A DNA stretch of 64,000 nucleotides from Ilyonectria destructans. Lineage: Eukaryota; Ascomycota; Sordariomycetes; Hypocreales; Nectriaceae. The stretch spans positions 1,984,001-2,048,000 of the forward strand of contig JAHEWK010000009.1 in the NCBI GenBank assembly GCA_020740775.1, in the 5' to 3' direction. The notes under the pieces were generated by a model. That model was not told the origin of the DNA. It was given only the letters and a program-made list of their open reading frames with translations, and searched no databases. A program made the position numbers and the translations under genes. Below, piece after piece: positions 1 to 10,946 of this stretch (positions are counted from its first letter, which is position 1; each line of letters starts with the position of its first letter).

Positions 1-1784
1 CTCATCTCCTCATTTAATCTCCTCAACTGTTCTTCGTTTGCAGCCAAGCGTTTCCTCATCTGATCCAAGGTAGATATCTCCACTTCCCTCCGTTGGAGCA
101 ATCCTTTTGTTTCTTGATTGAGTTGGTCCTCGAATTCCAAAATCTTCACAAACTCGAGCCTCAGATTCAAAATGTTCAGCTCCAGGTCTGCAGCAACAGG
201 GGCCTCTGGTGAGCTGGATACTGGAGCTAGTCTGACAACGAACATATGTTCTTGTGCGACCTGCTCTTCGTTGACAGTCACCCCCACAGTCAACATGCCA
301 TTGCTAGCAGTCTGCTTACCCAGGGCTTGCGGCCTTATGTAGATGAACTTTTGAAACAAATCCTCCAAATCGGTATCCCTGGACGATGTCATGATGTGGC
401 TGCGAGTCTGTCGCTGCAATCCGTCAATCTCAAGCTCAAGCACCACGATGATGTCGCGCGATGCTTCGCCTCTGGTACGGAATCGAGCCAGATATCGCCG
501 TGTGATGAGTCCATCAGGTTTGGTTGTCTCTGCAATCAAGGCGCGTCCTGTCCTCCAGCTGACTGGGGGATAATCTTCTTCCAGTTTCAGGTTCATTTTC
601 TGGTGCCCGTCTATATGGAGCCAGAACCGCCGGGCTACTTTCTTGTCAGTCCTACTTTGACGCTCCATCTGGATATGAATCCGTTTGGTCGAAATACTGA
701 GTGCAGTCCTTGGAAGCAAGACTGAGCAACGTTCTTGCGGCTTGAGATATTCGTTTGGCGCTGCGCCGGATTCATCATTGTGCAGAGGAACTCCCACAAT
801 TTGATCTGCATCATGCTCTGGACCACAATTTAGTAGGCCATACATCTCTCCAGCAGAGGTTTTGTGTAGGGGAAGAGAAATTCGGAGGCGGCCACCTGAA
901 ATGTCAAATGCGGTGACGGGCGCTGTGTCTTGTTTTCTTTTAACAATTCTTCCGCAGTTGGCAAAATCTGATGGATCAGGGGCCAGAATCCCTGCGGATA
1001 TCATATGCGCCGGTTTGCTGGGTGTGTCCTCCGCGGTGTTGAGACCCCAAGCCAAGATGGAATCGTCCCTGTTGTGCTTTATTATCTCTTGCTGCAGCCG
1101 GCTCAAGGCTCGGTCACCTTCGCCGTAGATCATTGGCATCGTAACATCGAAGATTCCTAGGAGGCAGTACGCAATATCTTCCTTCCTAGAGGTTTTTCGT
1201 TTTGCCGCCCAAGACATGCGTTGTGCTACGCTTGCCTGGCGCAAATCCTCCCAACCGCATAGGAACTGCCGAGAAATTCCGGTAACTGCCTCAACGGCGG
1301 TAGACATGTCTGTCTTAGTTCCTATGAGTGTCCAGTCTTGGTCGTAGAAGCGTAGTGTCTCAGGGGCCAGAAGTTCTTGTAGAGTCCATCCTCGTTGGAA
1401 CCAACGACTGGAGAAGAATTTCGAACCTGGATCCCAAGAGTGGTCTCCCTGGGGGACATCTGACAAGTAGGTGTAGCAAACAGTAGCGTTCAGATACCAC
1501 TGGAACATGGAGTTGATAGCCTCGTCAAGTTCCTTGGAGCTCTCCTTGTTAATACAGCAGGTATCAATCCAAGCATATTTGAGATGATCCTGCTTCGCTT
1601 GGTTGCAGCATCCTTTCAATTTCTTTATCCCACTCCCTGGTTTCTCAACGTTTCTTTTCTGAAGATCCTCGAAGGATATCTCATTTGCGTCGGCTCCCCA
1701 GGTATGCGATAAGATGGCGTATGGTGGGATGTTGTCGCCGACAAAAGATTCCAATCTCAACGTCTCTACATTGATGAGACGCAT
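1..1784 (-). CDS. HET-domain (heterokaryon incompatibility) protein, 3' end outside window
   Basis: Reading the minus strand from the ATG at 1782-1784 gives 594 uninterrupted codons that run off the left edge, so the gene is partial. It begins MRLINVETL and carries the three HET blocks: PPYAILSHTWG (residues 20-30), YAWIDTCCINK (70-80) and FQRGWTLQELLAP (129-141), followed by the usual EDIAYCLLGIFDVTMPMIYG stretch. The last visible residues are rich in Glu, Leu, Arg and Lys and look like a coiled coil, so a C-terminal effector or repeat region may lie beyond the window. HET domains trigger cell death after fusion of incompatible hyphae; that role is family knowledge. No intron is needed. The partner domain that would set its specificity is not visible. 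Confidence 0.93.
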   Translation of the reverse strand, partial: MRLINVETLRLESFVGDNIPPYAILSHTWGADANEISFEDLQKRNVEKPGSGIKKLKGCCNQAKQDHLKYAWIDTCCINKESSKELDEAINSMFQWYLNATVCYTYLSDVPQGDHSWDPGSKFFSSRWFQRGWTLQELLAPETLRFYDQDWTLIGTKTDMSTAVEAVTGISRQFLCGWEDLRQASVAQRMSWAAKRKTSRKEDIAYCLLGIFDVTMPMIYGEGDRALSRLQQEIIKHNRDDSILAWGLNTAEDTPSKPAHMISAGILAPDPSDFANCGRIVKRKQDTAPVTAFDISGGRLRISLPLHKTSAGEMYGLLNCGPEHDADQIVGVPLHNDESGAAPNEYLKPQERCSVLLPRTALSISTKRIHIQMERQSRTDKKVARRFWLHIDGHQKMNLKLEEDYPPVSWRTGRALIAETTKPDGLITRRYLARFRTRGEASRDIIVVLELEIDGLQRQTRSHIMTSSRDTDLEDLFQKFIYIRPQALGKQTASNGMLTVGVTVNEEQVAQEHMFVVRLAPVSSSPEAPVAADLELNILNLRLEFVKILEFEDQLNQETKGLLQRREVEISTLDQMRKRLAANEEQLRRLNEEM

Positions 1785-2957
1785 TGTTGAGAAGCGTGGC
1801 TGTGAGATATGGAGGTGGGCAGGGGTAGCTCTAGCCTTCGGGGGACGATCGCATCTAGTGGAATCTCGGTTTTGGCTTCGAGGAAGGGCTCAGGGTGTAG
1901 ATTTGTCGGATGGAAACGCCCGTTCGTTCTGATCGGTATGGAGGCAGGCAGTCGTCGTTACGAATGCGGGCTGGTACTTCGATTCGATGAGGGGATGTTC
2001 CTTTAACAGGTCTAGCTGTGGGATGAGGCGATTGCCGCATATAGACAAGAGCGTTGACGACGTTGAGCACTGACAATATAGCGTTGAGGATTGAGAAAAG
2101 AGTGGATGGGATGGGGGAGAAAGTCCCAGACAGAGCCTCGTTGGGCACAGCCACGTTGGGCAAACCACCCGTCGGAACTTGAGCTGCCGCTCTGCCACAT
2201 TCCACTCGGATGCCTCCTAAGACAACCTACCAATCAGCGTTAATGGACACGAATAACGCCTCCTGGACGAGATTGCCTGCTGCCGCTGATGTCAGCAGCA
2301 GGGAGTATCCAGAGCCCGGAATACGATAATTACTTCTTACATGGGTGTACGTCTACTACTAACTGTAGCTCGATGCGACCACGTACTGATAGATTCATGT
2401 GGCAATTTGACGAAGCGCATAGTGCTGCGAGAGTAGCATCAAACGCCATCTCGACAGATCCGGAGCGGGATTGCGGGGGACACACATGACGGGGATCTCA
2501 AGACTATACGACATAAGGTGGGGCTTCTTTGGAAGTGGAATAAACCAGACTGCAAGATGCCGAATTAGTTATAGTTCTGTTGCCTCGATAGGTCGCCTAG
2601 TCTGCAGAATGTCTTACGAGATCAGAGACAGAGAACAATTCTGTGTATAGACTGGAAACTGATATCTGCTGGGCTATAGGTAACTCTTGAGTAAAGTAAG
2701 AGACAGAGCTTTTTCATTAATAAAAAGAGAGCGGCCTTGTCATCATCTCGTTTCTAGTTATTATCCAGAATTTTACTTTCACTACAGGGTAGCAAATTCC
2801 ACGCTTGGTGTCAGATCAGCTTACTAAACGGAACCGGCGCAGCAATTTTTCCGACCTTGATGATGGCGGCTCTCAGCTTCCTTATCAGTCCGTAGAACCA
2901 AGACAAAGAAGCACCTCTCCGATGTCGAAAAGAAGATGACGCCTACCTCTAGCGACA
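1785..2957. other. Intergenic between divergent HET and F-box genes
   Basis: No gene is supported here. A 116-codon minus ORF at 1855-2205 lies just upstream of the HET start, but it has no recognisable domain. The region should hold both promoters. Confidence 0.5.
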
Positions 2958-4163
2958 ATGCCCACCGCCTTTCACCATACGCGGAGTTCCCACAGCGACC
3001 GCTTATCGCAGTTCCCGGACACGGTGCTGGTGCAGATCTTTGAGGCAGTCGCCACCATCTCAAAGCGCGACCTCTGCAATGTATCCAGACTGAACAAGCA
3101 CTACCACGTGCTCGCAGATGCCGTCCTGTACAAGACGGTTCATTTCCTGACGCCTGAGCTTCACTTCATCTTCAGCGAGTCGCTTACCCGCCGGCCGCGT
3201 CGTGGCTCGGCCATCTACGAGGTCAAGCTTGCGTACCCCGCATCCGAGCTATCGAGCCTGGCTTCACAATCACAAGCGCCCATCCATGGCCGTGATACGC
3301 CCTGGCCTTTTGATGGACTGTCGCGTACAATCTCCACTATGTCCAACCTGGAAACCCTCGACGTTGCGGTGCCTGAGACGCTGCTACACGGCATAGGCCA
3401 GCTCTTCAACAGCCCCTTTGACTTGGCTTGTCTGAAGTCGTGCACGCTCTTCTACCAGCGTGAGGATGATGGGTACTGGGATTTGCAGGAGAATATTCAC
3501 ATCTTCGCTCACCCTACGCTGGAGACGCTCGTCATCAGGAGAGCAAAGCTGGATCATCGAGGTTTTGACTCGATTGAGCGCCCTCACGAAACAGCGTTGA
3601 GCAAGCTGCACCTGATCGAATGTGACATCAACGACGAGGCTCTCTCGGATCTCTTGATCTTCCCTAGAGCCTTGAAGGAGTTTGTCATGACACAGACCGA
3701 GGACCCTACCCCAGAGCTTGAGGAGAGCTCCGACAGCATCAGAGACTACGTGATAGCCCTCAGCTCAGCTTGCCATTCACTGGAAACAATCACCATTGAC
3801 TTCCCCATGCTGCAAACCTCCAGGCCGCTGGCGCTGCGAGACTTCGAGACTCTCAAGACCCTCCGCCTGAACTGGGATCATCAACTGTTCGGCAAGACAT
3901 CCAGGAAGCCGCGCATGCAATCCGTTGGACTGCCGCCGGAGCTGGAGACGCTGGAGTTCTTCAACAAGCTTGGCACCGATGAGGAGGTCACTGACTTGTT
4001 TGTATATGCCATTGAAAATTTGCATGTTACCGCCGGGAAGTTGAGCAGACTGATTGTAAGTGAAGGTGACGGCGATGATAGAATTCCGAGAGAGATCGAG
4101 GAGGCTTGCGCAAAGAAGGAGCAATTAGAACTTGATATAATTGGGAGGTTGGAGAGTCCGTGA
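2958..4163 (+). CDS. F-box protein, single exon
   Basis: A single 401-codon reading frame starting MPTAFHHTR. Residues about 13-62 fit an F-box: an LSQFPDTVLVQIFEAV core followed by LCNVSRLNKHYH and VLYKTVHF. The remainder has weak leucine-rich spacing (for example LSKLHLIECDINDEALSDL) like the LRR-type regions after many fungal F-boxes. As family knowledge, such proteins recruit substrates to SCF ubiquitin ligases through Skp1; the substrate cannot be inferred. There is no signal peptide or membrane segment. It points away from the HET gene and converges on the peroxidase gene. Codon use looks normal and the frame is intact. Confidence 0.8.
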   Translation: MPTAFHHTRSSHSDRLSQFPDTVLVQIFEAVATISKRDLCNVSRLNKHYHVLADAVLYKTVHFLTPELHFIFSESLTRRPRRGSAIYEVKLAYPASELSSLASQSQAPIHGRDTPWPFDGLSRTISTMSNLETLDVAVPETLLHGIGQLFNSPFDLACLKSCTLFYQREDDGYWDLQENIHIFAHPTLETLVIRRAKLDHRGFDSIERPHETALSKLHLIECDINDEALSDLLIFPRALKEFVMTQTEDPTPELEESSDSIRDYVIALSSACHSLETITIDFPMLQTSRPLALRDFETLKTLRLNWDHQLFGKTSRKPRMQSVGLPPELETLEFFNKLGTDEEVTDLFVYAIENLHVTAGKLSRLIVSEGDGDDRIPREIEEACAKKEQLELDIIGRLESP

Positions 4164-4488
4164 CTGGGAATTACTCAGGGGAGAGCTGGGCGGGCATGAG
4201 ACCTAATTAGATGCTGATCTCCTGGATTTATTACATTGATGAATTGTACACTACGGACGGCTTGCAATTGACATCCGTCCATACTTTATGCCTAGCCTGA
4301 GTTCACTACTTACTCATGCCACCGAGAGGAGAGAAGTCAGTCGTACGGGAAATTAAGTATTGACTTGATTGATTAAATAGTTGTACATGACAAAATTCTA
4401 CCCCGAAATGTGACATAAATCTTGATCCTGATCCTAGCTAAACATCTGGTCTCAAGTACGGACCACCGGTGCTACCGAATAAGTGCAT
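4164..4488. other. Short intergenic between convergent genes
   Basis: 325 bp holding the 3' ends of the F-box and peroxidase genes. Nothing else is seen. Confidence 0.5.
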
Positions 4489-6024
4489 CTACCAGCCACC
4501 ACCAGCCTTCTTGAAACCAGGGTAAGTCTTCTTGTTAAAGTCCAACCAGTTTGTTCCGTTCACAGAAAGATCATCGTAAACAGCACAGTCCATTGCCCCC
4601 ATGACGGGCTCGAGAGCGGCGAAGACGAGGTCCGTGACAGTCGACAACGTGGCGTAGAGGGACGACAGCGCGTTGGGGGACACAGTCTTGATCGCGTTGA
4701 GGGCGAAGCAAACCAGATTGTTGCCCTGCAGCAGGTTCTGTGCGTTAAGAACACCGCCACTCAGATCGTCCAGGTTGATGCCAACGAAGGTGTTCACGCC
4801 ATTTGTATTTCCACCGATGCTACGACGGCTGTTAGCACTCATACTAATCAATAGCGCTAGATGTCGACTTACCTCAGGACCTCGGGGTGGCTATACGTGA
4901 TAATGTCGAGCGCGTTGGCGGGAATGGTGTAGTCAGTGTAACGGCGGCGGTAGAAGTTCTCAGGGATGCGCTCGTGGCCGATGACGTAAGTCATGTTCTC
5001 CTCGGGGCCGTAGACAGAAAAGAAGCTCTTGAGGTTTTCCTTGCTAAGCCTGCCCTCGTCGGGGTATTCGGCTGAGCGGTTGGCCACCAGGCGAGCAGTG
5101 AAGGAGTACGGGCTGGCGCGGACGAGCCAGCCGCTGGCAGGGCCGAACCAGGCGAAGGGGTTAGTGGCAATGGTCTGGTGCCAGCGGTTCTTGTTGTGTT
5201 CGTAGATGACTTCGATGCTGTAGTTGGGGTCCTCGGCGTCCTTCTGCAGGTTGTACAGGTCCATGAAGTAGGACATGTTCATGTTGTTGTTGTCGCCAGT
5301 AGGGTCGTAGAGATCGCCACGGGTGGGACTGCCATCAACCTCGAACAAAGGGTGGCAGCCGCTGAGACCGCGGGGGGTACCGAACAGGCCGAGCAGGTTG
5401 CCGGTCATGTACTTTGACCAGCCGCCTTGCGAGACAGAGATCAAGTCGCCTCCAAGAACAACGCCCAGAGTGGTGAGGAGGGCCGAGAGATCCGGCGCCA
5501 TGCCCCAGACCTTGGCAACTGCGGTGACATATTCGGTCCACTAGGTCTTGCGTTAGCAGGTCACACGAGTTCAAGGTTCTGCATGTATACTCACGGTTGC
5601 CACGCCGTTACGAGGCAGGTAGTTGTGGTTGGCTAGAGTATTCAAGCCGGGGCAGAGACCGCGAACGTCGCCAGCCTCCCAATTGGGGGGCATGAACTCG
5701 TGATCTCCGTGCACTACAAAATATCAGCCAAGATGCCCTCACCAAGTACAACTGTCTCCTTGCGGAGTCGCACTCACCATCAACGAGCTGCTCTTTGGGG
5801 TCAAAGTCCACTACCCGCTTGCCGAGACCTGGAGTTTCAGGAACCATCGACGCGTACTTGCGGATCGTCTCCGGGTCGATACCCAGATGAGGATCCCGAC
5901 CGCCTATACCGCGCATCTTGAATGCGTTGAGCGCGATCGGGGTCTCGGGGTCGATGTGAGGCAGAGCTGCCGCTTGGCTGGAGAACAGAGCCAGCGGCCA
6001 GAATGCAAATGTGAATGGCTTCAT
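4489..6024 (-). CDS. Secreted heme-thiolate peroxidase (chloroperoxidase / Peroxidase_2 family)
   Basis: Four exons can be joined with clean GT-AG introns: 6024-5778, 5713-5595, 5540-4873 and 4819-4489, giving 454 aa. Residues 1-20 form a signal peptide ending near SSQAAALP. The family hallmark RGLCPGLNTLANHNYLPRNG is present; its Cys is the proximal heme-thiolate ligand by homology with chloroperoxidase and peroxygenases. Length exceeds classic chloroperoxidase because of a C-terminal extension, as in the longer ascomycete members. Likely secreted; it could perform halogenation or peroxygenation, but the substrate is unknown. The last exon ends GW then TAG. The nearest intact neighbour on that side is the retrotransposon, about 1 kb upstream. 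Confidence 0.9.
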
Positions 6025-7037
6025 GTTGTCAATACACCTCGGTGGTAAGAAGCGGCGCAGAACGAGTGTGGGGATTCAAAGACACGTATACAATGCGAAC
6101 ATGAAAGAGTGAATGCCAATGATTAAGAGTCCATTTGTCATGATGCAGGAAGGAAGCTTGGCCATTTATACAACAGCAGCGCTACGAAGTATGGTATTGT
6201 TAATCGGAACGGCCGGTTGGAGAGGTTGGATCCTGCATCACAATCCAATAGGAATGCGGCGGATTTGGCATAGCACATTTGACAGGCCCCTCTCCTGTAC
6301 AGGCTTCGAGGTCCATAATTTCCCCTTATTCCATGGCCCAATAGAGCAAGATGTTCCCAAGGCGTACGGACATGGGTGCTGCCAACAAGGATGGCTCACC
6401 GTGTCACTGGATCTGCGAGGGTGCTAACTTCACCAAGGCACTGGTTATGACGTGATAAATGATAAGACTCTGCTGAAACCATGTCGGTCAAAAGGTCCAA
6501 CTTGGGTAGGAAAATATTGAATATGGCCCTGTATCAAGTCCAAGTAATGCAGCATCTCAATTTCGCAATCCTTTTTTTCTCTACGCTAGCACATTTACTT
6601 TTTCACCACTCCCAAGCCACGAATTGGATATCATTTCCCGTCTACCTACAGAAGAATCCTCAGACCGCAACTGATCGTCATCCATCCCTTGAACGTTTGG
6701 GTGGGCACAGACGTTGAGTTCGTCAGACTCTCCAGCCCCTATCGACGCCTACGAGCACTCCTCAGTCGTCGTGTACTTTTGCTGAGCTTCGGCCCAGCCG
6801 GGCTGTAATCGCCGCGTATTGTTTCTCATTGCGATGTGCTCCGTATAGGAGCATTCATAACGCAATTTCAACAACAGCCATGCGAGTGCTCCGCACCTGA
6901 TAAGCCCTATGGATATTGTATATTGGACCCCTCTGGAGGTTGGCAGAGGCGGAGCCAGCTGGAGCGGCCATGAGCACGAATTAACGCCGACTGCTGTGGC
7001 GAGCAGGCCACCTGTGAAGTGCGTGCCACCAACAGGG
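6025..7037. other. Intergenic upstream of peroxidase
   Basis: About 1 kb with only short unsupported ORFs. It holds the peroxidase promoter and ends at the CAGGG target site of the LTR element. Confidence 0.5.
7033..7037. repeat. Target-site duplication, left copy (CAGGG)
   Basis: CAGGG immediately precedes the LTR TG and is repeated exactly at 12653-12657 after the other LTR. Confidence 0.93.
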
Positions 7038-7253
7038 TGTGAAAGGCCTCTAGTGAGTTGATTCAACTAACTAGTCCCTATGCTGTTTACTTTCAAGATG
7101 AAGAAAGGAAAGACTCTAAATACAAACTGGGTGCGTGAAGACGCGTTATATCTTCTTTAATATAGAAGATTCGAGAATCAACTCGATGGCGCTGTGGAGA
7201 AGAATTCGGGCTTGGCGGCAGAGCCGCCAGCCAAGTGGGCCTGACCCGTTACA
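7038..7253 (-). repeat. 3' LTR of the chromovirus
   Basis: 216 bp, identical to 12437-12652. It contains several inverted repeats: a GGCGGC-AGA-GCCGCC hairpin near 7214-7229 and AGTTGATTCAACT near 7056-7068. The pol stop codon TAA at 7254-7256 abuts it directly. Confidence 0.96.
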
Positions 7254-10200
7254 TTACCCCCCTCCTCCAGAGTTGGCGTGTATCTCACGATGATTTTCGA
7301 AGTTGACTCTCTTCTTCTTCCGCTTTGTCCATTGTTTCCATGCATCCGTATGCCGTACAGCACTGAGATGCTCCCACGTGGGTCTCGAATAGTCCACCCA
7401 CTTCACGAGCACCTTCTTGTGCGTGCCTTCCTTCTTTTCATCGAGGATGCGTTCAACGAGGTACATCTCTTGACCGTCCACCAGCACTGGTGGGGCGCTC
7501 TCGTGATCGACCTGCTGTGATGGTAGCGGGTCGTCAGGGACGGGCCGGAGCAAATCCACATGGAATACCGGGTGTATGCGTCCGGGCACGTCTAACTTGT
7601 AGGCGTGTGGGTTAATCTCCTCGACCACTTGGTATTTTGCATGTAGCCAGTCCAGCTTCTTACAAGGCCGTGACGTCTTGACGTTCTTCAGATTAAGGTA
7701 TACCCAGTCTCCAGGCTTGTAGCGGGGCGAGGCAGTTCTGTGCCTGTTGGCTTGGGCTTGCTGTATCTCTTGGGCCATAGCTATTGCAGCTTGCGCAAAC
7801 TCTGTGGCGTCCTGAAGTCTCTGGATGAAGTCTTCTGCCATAACCTCGCCCTCCCTCGCATCTTCTGCTCTTCGATCCTCGACTAGCTGAATTGGCTCGT
7901 TGTGGTAGCCGTGCATGAAGAAGAACGGGCTTAGGCCGGTAGAGGCCGCGTCCCTCTCGTTGATTGTTGCCATGGCTATTGGTAGCAGGTCTAGCCAATT
8001 CTCTTGGAGATAGTTTGTCCATATTCGTAGGATCTTCTCAACCTCTTGGTTCATTCGCTCCGTCGCTCCATCCGTCTGTGGGTGGTACGCCGTCGATAGC
8101 CGCTGCTCGATCTGCAGCAGTTTGCAGAAGTGCTTCCACATGTCGCTGACAAACTGGGGCCCACGGTCACTGGTTATGGCTGTTGGAATACCATGGACCG
8201 GGTAGTGCCGTTCGAAGAGTCTCTTAGCAACCGCTTCCGAGGAGATATCGCTCATGCCTTCGAGTTCGACGCCTTTGGTAAGCCGGTCTGTGACTACCAT
8301 GCAGTTCGTCGCGCCATCCCGTCCCGATGGTGGGAGGTCCGTAATGAAGTCGATAGTGACCTCGCTCCATATTCGTTGCGGAATGGGTAATGGCTTCAGG
8401 AGCCCTCTCTTCGTGTCTCTCCAAATGGTGTTCCTTCCGCAGACCTCACAGTTACGCACGAATTGGCGTACTTCGCTAGCTGCGCCCGGCCAAAAGAAGC
8501 GTCTCGACAGAATAGAGTACGTAAGGTCTCTCCCCGGGTGCCCGGTAATGTGGGAGTCGTGTGTTGCTTGAATAATCTTCGTGCGCAGCGGCTCAGAGTT
8601 GGGTATCCAGACACGATTCCGGAAGCATAGGAGACCTCTGTCATCCAGTGAGCATTCTGAGATACTCACAACCTTCTCCTTTTGCAACTGTGTCGGTAAG
8701 TTCTTCTCTCCATTCGCTACTAGCTTCGTGAGTTCCTGGTAGAGCTTGTCCTCTCGGCGTGCGGCGTCCCAAAGTTGCTGCAATTCCTGGTCCTCGAATA
8801 GCCTGATATCCTTTTCGAAATCAAACTCCAGGGCGCCCTCAGTGTTGGTGGAAACTGTCGAGATGCGTACCCTTCTAAGATGGTCGTCCTGAAAGAGCCT
8901 CATAATGCGTGCCTTGAGCCGCTCGTCCGAGTAGTCGGCTGGCATATCTTGGTCTCGTCGAGAGAGCGCGTCTGGCAGTCCAGCCTTCTTTCCGGGTCTC
9001 CATTCGAGTGTGAAATGGAACCTGGATAAGAACTCCGACCATCGTACTTGTCTTTCCGTTAATCTTCTCTCCGAATAGAAGTATTTCAGATTCTGATGGT
9101 CCGTGAGGATCCTGAAATTCTTCACAGCACGCAGCTCTGGTTCCCATTGCTCCAGACACCTCACAATAGCAAGCAGTTCCTTGTCGTGAATAGCGTAATT
9201 GACCTCTGCTGGCGAGTGTTTCTTCGAGAAATAGGCGACAGGCCGTAATAGTCCGTCTTCGTCGTCTCGCTGGGAGAGGACACCCCCAGTGACAAATCCT
9301 GAAGAATCTGCCTCCACGATAGTCTCTCTCTCCGGGTGGAAATGAGCTAGAATAGGGGCCGTGATCAACAGGTCCTTAAGCTTCTCAAAGGCTTCTTCGC
9401 ATAGGTCGTCCCAACGGAAGGGTACGTCCTTTTTCGTTAGCCGTATCAGCGGCTCTGCTATCTCTGAGAACTCAGGCATGAAAATCCTATAGAAGTTCGC
9501 GAAACCGATAAAGGCTCTAACGGCTTTTACGTTCGTTGGCGTAGTCCATTCCTTGACAGCCTTGACCTTCTCAGGATCGACTCGGATCCCGTTCTCCGCC
9601 TCGATAATGAACCCGAGATATTTCACCGTCTTGACTTCGAATTCGCTCTTGCTGATGTCTAGCTGTAGCCCAGCATCCATTAGGCGTTGGAGGACCCTGC
9701 CGACTTTGTCGCGGTGGTCTTGAATGCTTCCAGAAGAGAAGATCAACACGTCGTCGATGTATGCTGACACGAAATCGTCTAGGTAGTCTTGGAGCACGCT
9801 GTTGATATACCGTTGAAAGGCTGCGGGTGCACCTGTCAGTCCAAATGGGACTACCAGCCATTCAAAAGATCCGTAGCGTGTTCTGAAGGCCGTCTTTTCT
9901 TCGTCTCCGGGGGCGACCCTGATCTTGTGGAATGCTGCTATAACATCTAGCTTCGTGAACCACTTTGCCTTTGCCACAGTGCGTAGCGTTTCGTTGAGTA
10001 AGGGCAGCGGATAGCGGTCCTTCTTGGTGATGTTGTTCAGTCCTCGGTAATCCACACAAAAGCGAACGCCTCCACCAGGCTTTTTCACCATGAGAACCGG
10101 TGCCGCCGCGGGTGAACTGCTAACTCTGATAAACTCCTTGTCGAGAAGCTCTGTAAGTGTCTTCCGCAGTACCAATAGCTCTTCGCGAGACATGCCATAA

Positions 10201-10943
10201 AGCGGACCCCAGGGTAGGGGTTTCTCGCGGCCGTGTTCGTCTCGTAGGACTTCGATCTTCAGGTCAACGCCTGGCCTGTGGGGAGGTAACTGGTTGGCCA
10301 GTTGTCGAGAGAAGGCTTGTAACCACTTGTGGTAGTGTGGTGGCAACTTCTCCACTGGGTCGATCTTTGGTTTCGGTCTCAAGGCTTTGTCGATGTCCGC
10401 CATCGTGACGGCATAAACTCCAACGCCGCCTGTACGTCTGTTGCGGCGCACGTCGCCTAGAAAGGCAGCGGCCATCACCTTCGAGACCTCTAGTCGAGGG
10501 GGCCGATAGCGTTGTCGGTCTTGTACTTGAGCTCCACTGGTTCCGATCTCCAAGTATCCTTCCTTCGCATGAATGTGAACATCTTGATCTTCCATCCATC
10601 GTTTGCCTAGAATCATATCCCAGTTAAGGTCGTCAATGACGTACATAAATACACGGCGCTGTTGGTGTCCGTCTAGGTCGATCGATAAGTAAGTGATCTT
10701 GTCGATCTTAACCTCCTTGCCGTCTCCTGCTGCATTCTCGAGGATGCGAGGTTGAACAGGTATATGTGGCAGCTGAAGAGATTGGAAGGTCCGTTTGCTA
10801 ACCGCGCCGTAGCAGAGGCAACCATAGTCGACGAGGGATGGTACGAAGTCCGTTCCATTCACCCTAACGTCTGCTATGAATGGATCTCCATCCATTCTCT
10901 TTTTACCGGTTGTCTCCCATTCTCTCACAGCCGCCGCGTGTTC
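7254..10943 (-). CDS. pol: Pol polyprotein: protease, RT, RNase H, integrase, chromodomain
   Basis: This is open from the codon after the gag TAG to TAA at 7254, about 1,229 codons. The first ATG lies 16 codons in, at 10895. Order seen: an aspartic-protease-like segment with VDYG where D(S/T)G is usual; reverse transcriptase with the YIDD box in AYIDDVLIFS; RNase H (VEADSSG, TDHQNLKYF); integrase zinc region (HITGHPG to CEVC) and DDE core (TIDFITD, ITSDRGPQFVSD, AYHPQTDGATERMNQ); and finally a chromodomain (VERILDEKK, VKWVDYSRPTWEHL). As family knowledge, chromodomains guide insertion to modified chromatin. The frame is the same as gag. Confidence 0.95.
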   Translation of the reverse strand, partial: EHAAAVREWETTGKKRMDGDPFIADVRVNGTDFVPSLVDYGCLCYGAVSKRTFQSLQLPHIPVQPRILENAAGDGKEVKIDKITYLSIDLDGHQQRRVFMYVIDDLNWDMILGKRWMEDQDVHIHAKEGYLEIGTSGAQVQDRQRYRPPRLEVSKVMAAAFLGDVRRNRRTGGVGVYAVTMADIDKALRPKPKIDPVEKLPPHYHKWLQAFSRQLANQLPPHRPGVDLKIEVLRDEHGREKPLPWGPLYGMSREELLVLRKTLTELLDKEFIRVSSSPAAAPVLMVKKPGGGVRFCVDYRGLNNITKKDRYPLPLLNETLRTVAKAKWFTKLDVIAAFHKIRVAPGDEEKTAFRTRYGSFEWLVVPFGLTGAPAAFQRYINSVLQDYLDDFVSAYIDDVLIFSSGSIQDHRDKVGRVLQRLMDAGLQLDISKSEFEVKTVKYLGFIIEAENGIRVDPEKVKAVKEWTTPTNVKAVRAFIGFANFYRIFMPEFSEIAEPLIRLTKKDVPFRWDDLCEEAFEKLKDLLITAPILAHFHPERETIVEADSSGFVTGGVLSQRDDEDGLLRPVAYFSKKHSPAEVNYAIHDKELLAIVRCLEQWEPELRAVKNFRILTDHQNLKYFYSERRLTERQVRWSEFLSRFHFTLEWRPGKKAGLPDALSRRDQDMPADYSDERLKARIMRLFQDDHLRRVRISTVSTNTEGALEFDFEKDIRLFEDQELQQLWDAARREDKLYQELTKLVANGEKNLPTQLQKEKVVSISECSLDDRGLLCFRNRVWIPNSEPLRTKIIQATHDSHITGHPGRDLTYSILSRRFFWPGAASEVRQFVRNCEVCGRNTIWRDTKRGLLKPLPIPQRIWSEVTIDFITDLPPSGRDGATNCMVVTDRLTKGVELEGMSDISSEAVAKRLFERHYPVHGIPTAITSDRGPQFVSDMWKHFCKLLQIEQRLSTAYHPQTDGATERMNQEVEKILRIWTNYLQENWLDLLPIAMATINERDAASTGLSPFFFMHGYHNEPIQLVEDRRAEDAREGEVMAEDFIQRLQDATEFAQAAIAMAQEIQQAQANRHRTASPRYKPGDWVYLNLKNVKTSRPCKKLDWLHAKYQVVEEINPHAYKLDVPGRIHPVFHVDLLRPVPDDPLPSQQVDHESAPPVLVDGQEMYLVERILDEKKEGTHKKVLVKWVDYSRPTWEHLSAVRHTDAWKQWTKRKKKRVNFENHREIHANSGGGG
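7257..7268 (-). other. Polypurine tract (plus-strand primer)
   Basis: On the element strand GGAGGAGGGGGG followed by TAA lies directly before the 3' LTR. It also encodes the terminal glycines of Pol, so the coding end and the priming signal overlap. Confidence 0.8.
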
Positions 10944-10946
10944 CTA
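10944..10946 (-). promoter_or_regulatory. In-frame TAG separating gag and pol (candidate readthrough site)
   Basis: Gag ends GAC TAG and the same frame continues GAA CAC GCG without another stop for the whole of pol. Gag and pol first-base positions are both 2 modulo 3, so no frameshift is needed. Suppression of TAG or reinitiation would give Gag-Pol. A simple point mutation in a once-fused ORF is the alternative. Confidence 0.65.

Noticed and set aside
1855..2205. 116-codon minus ORF just upstream of the HET gene
   Set aside because: There is no domain, signal peptide or splice evidence, and it overlaps another ORF in a different frame. It is more likely the HET promoter.
6749..7066. 105-codon minus ORF running into the LTR
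   Set aside because: It crosses the retrotransposon junction and so cannot be an ancestral gene. No domain.
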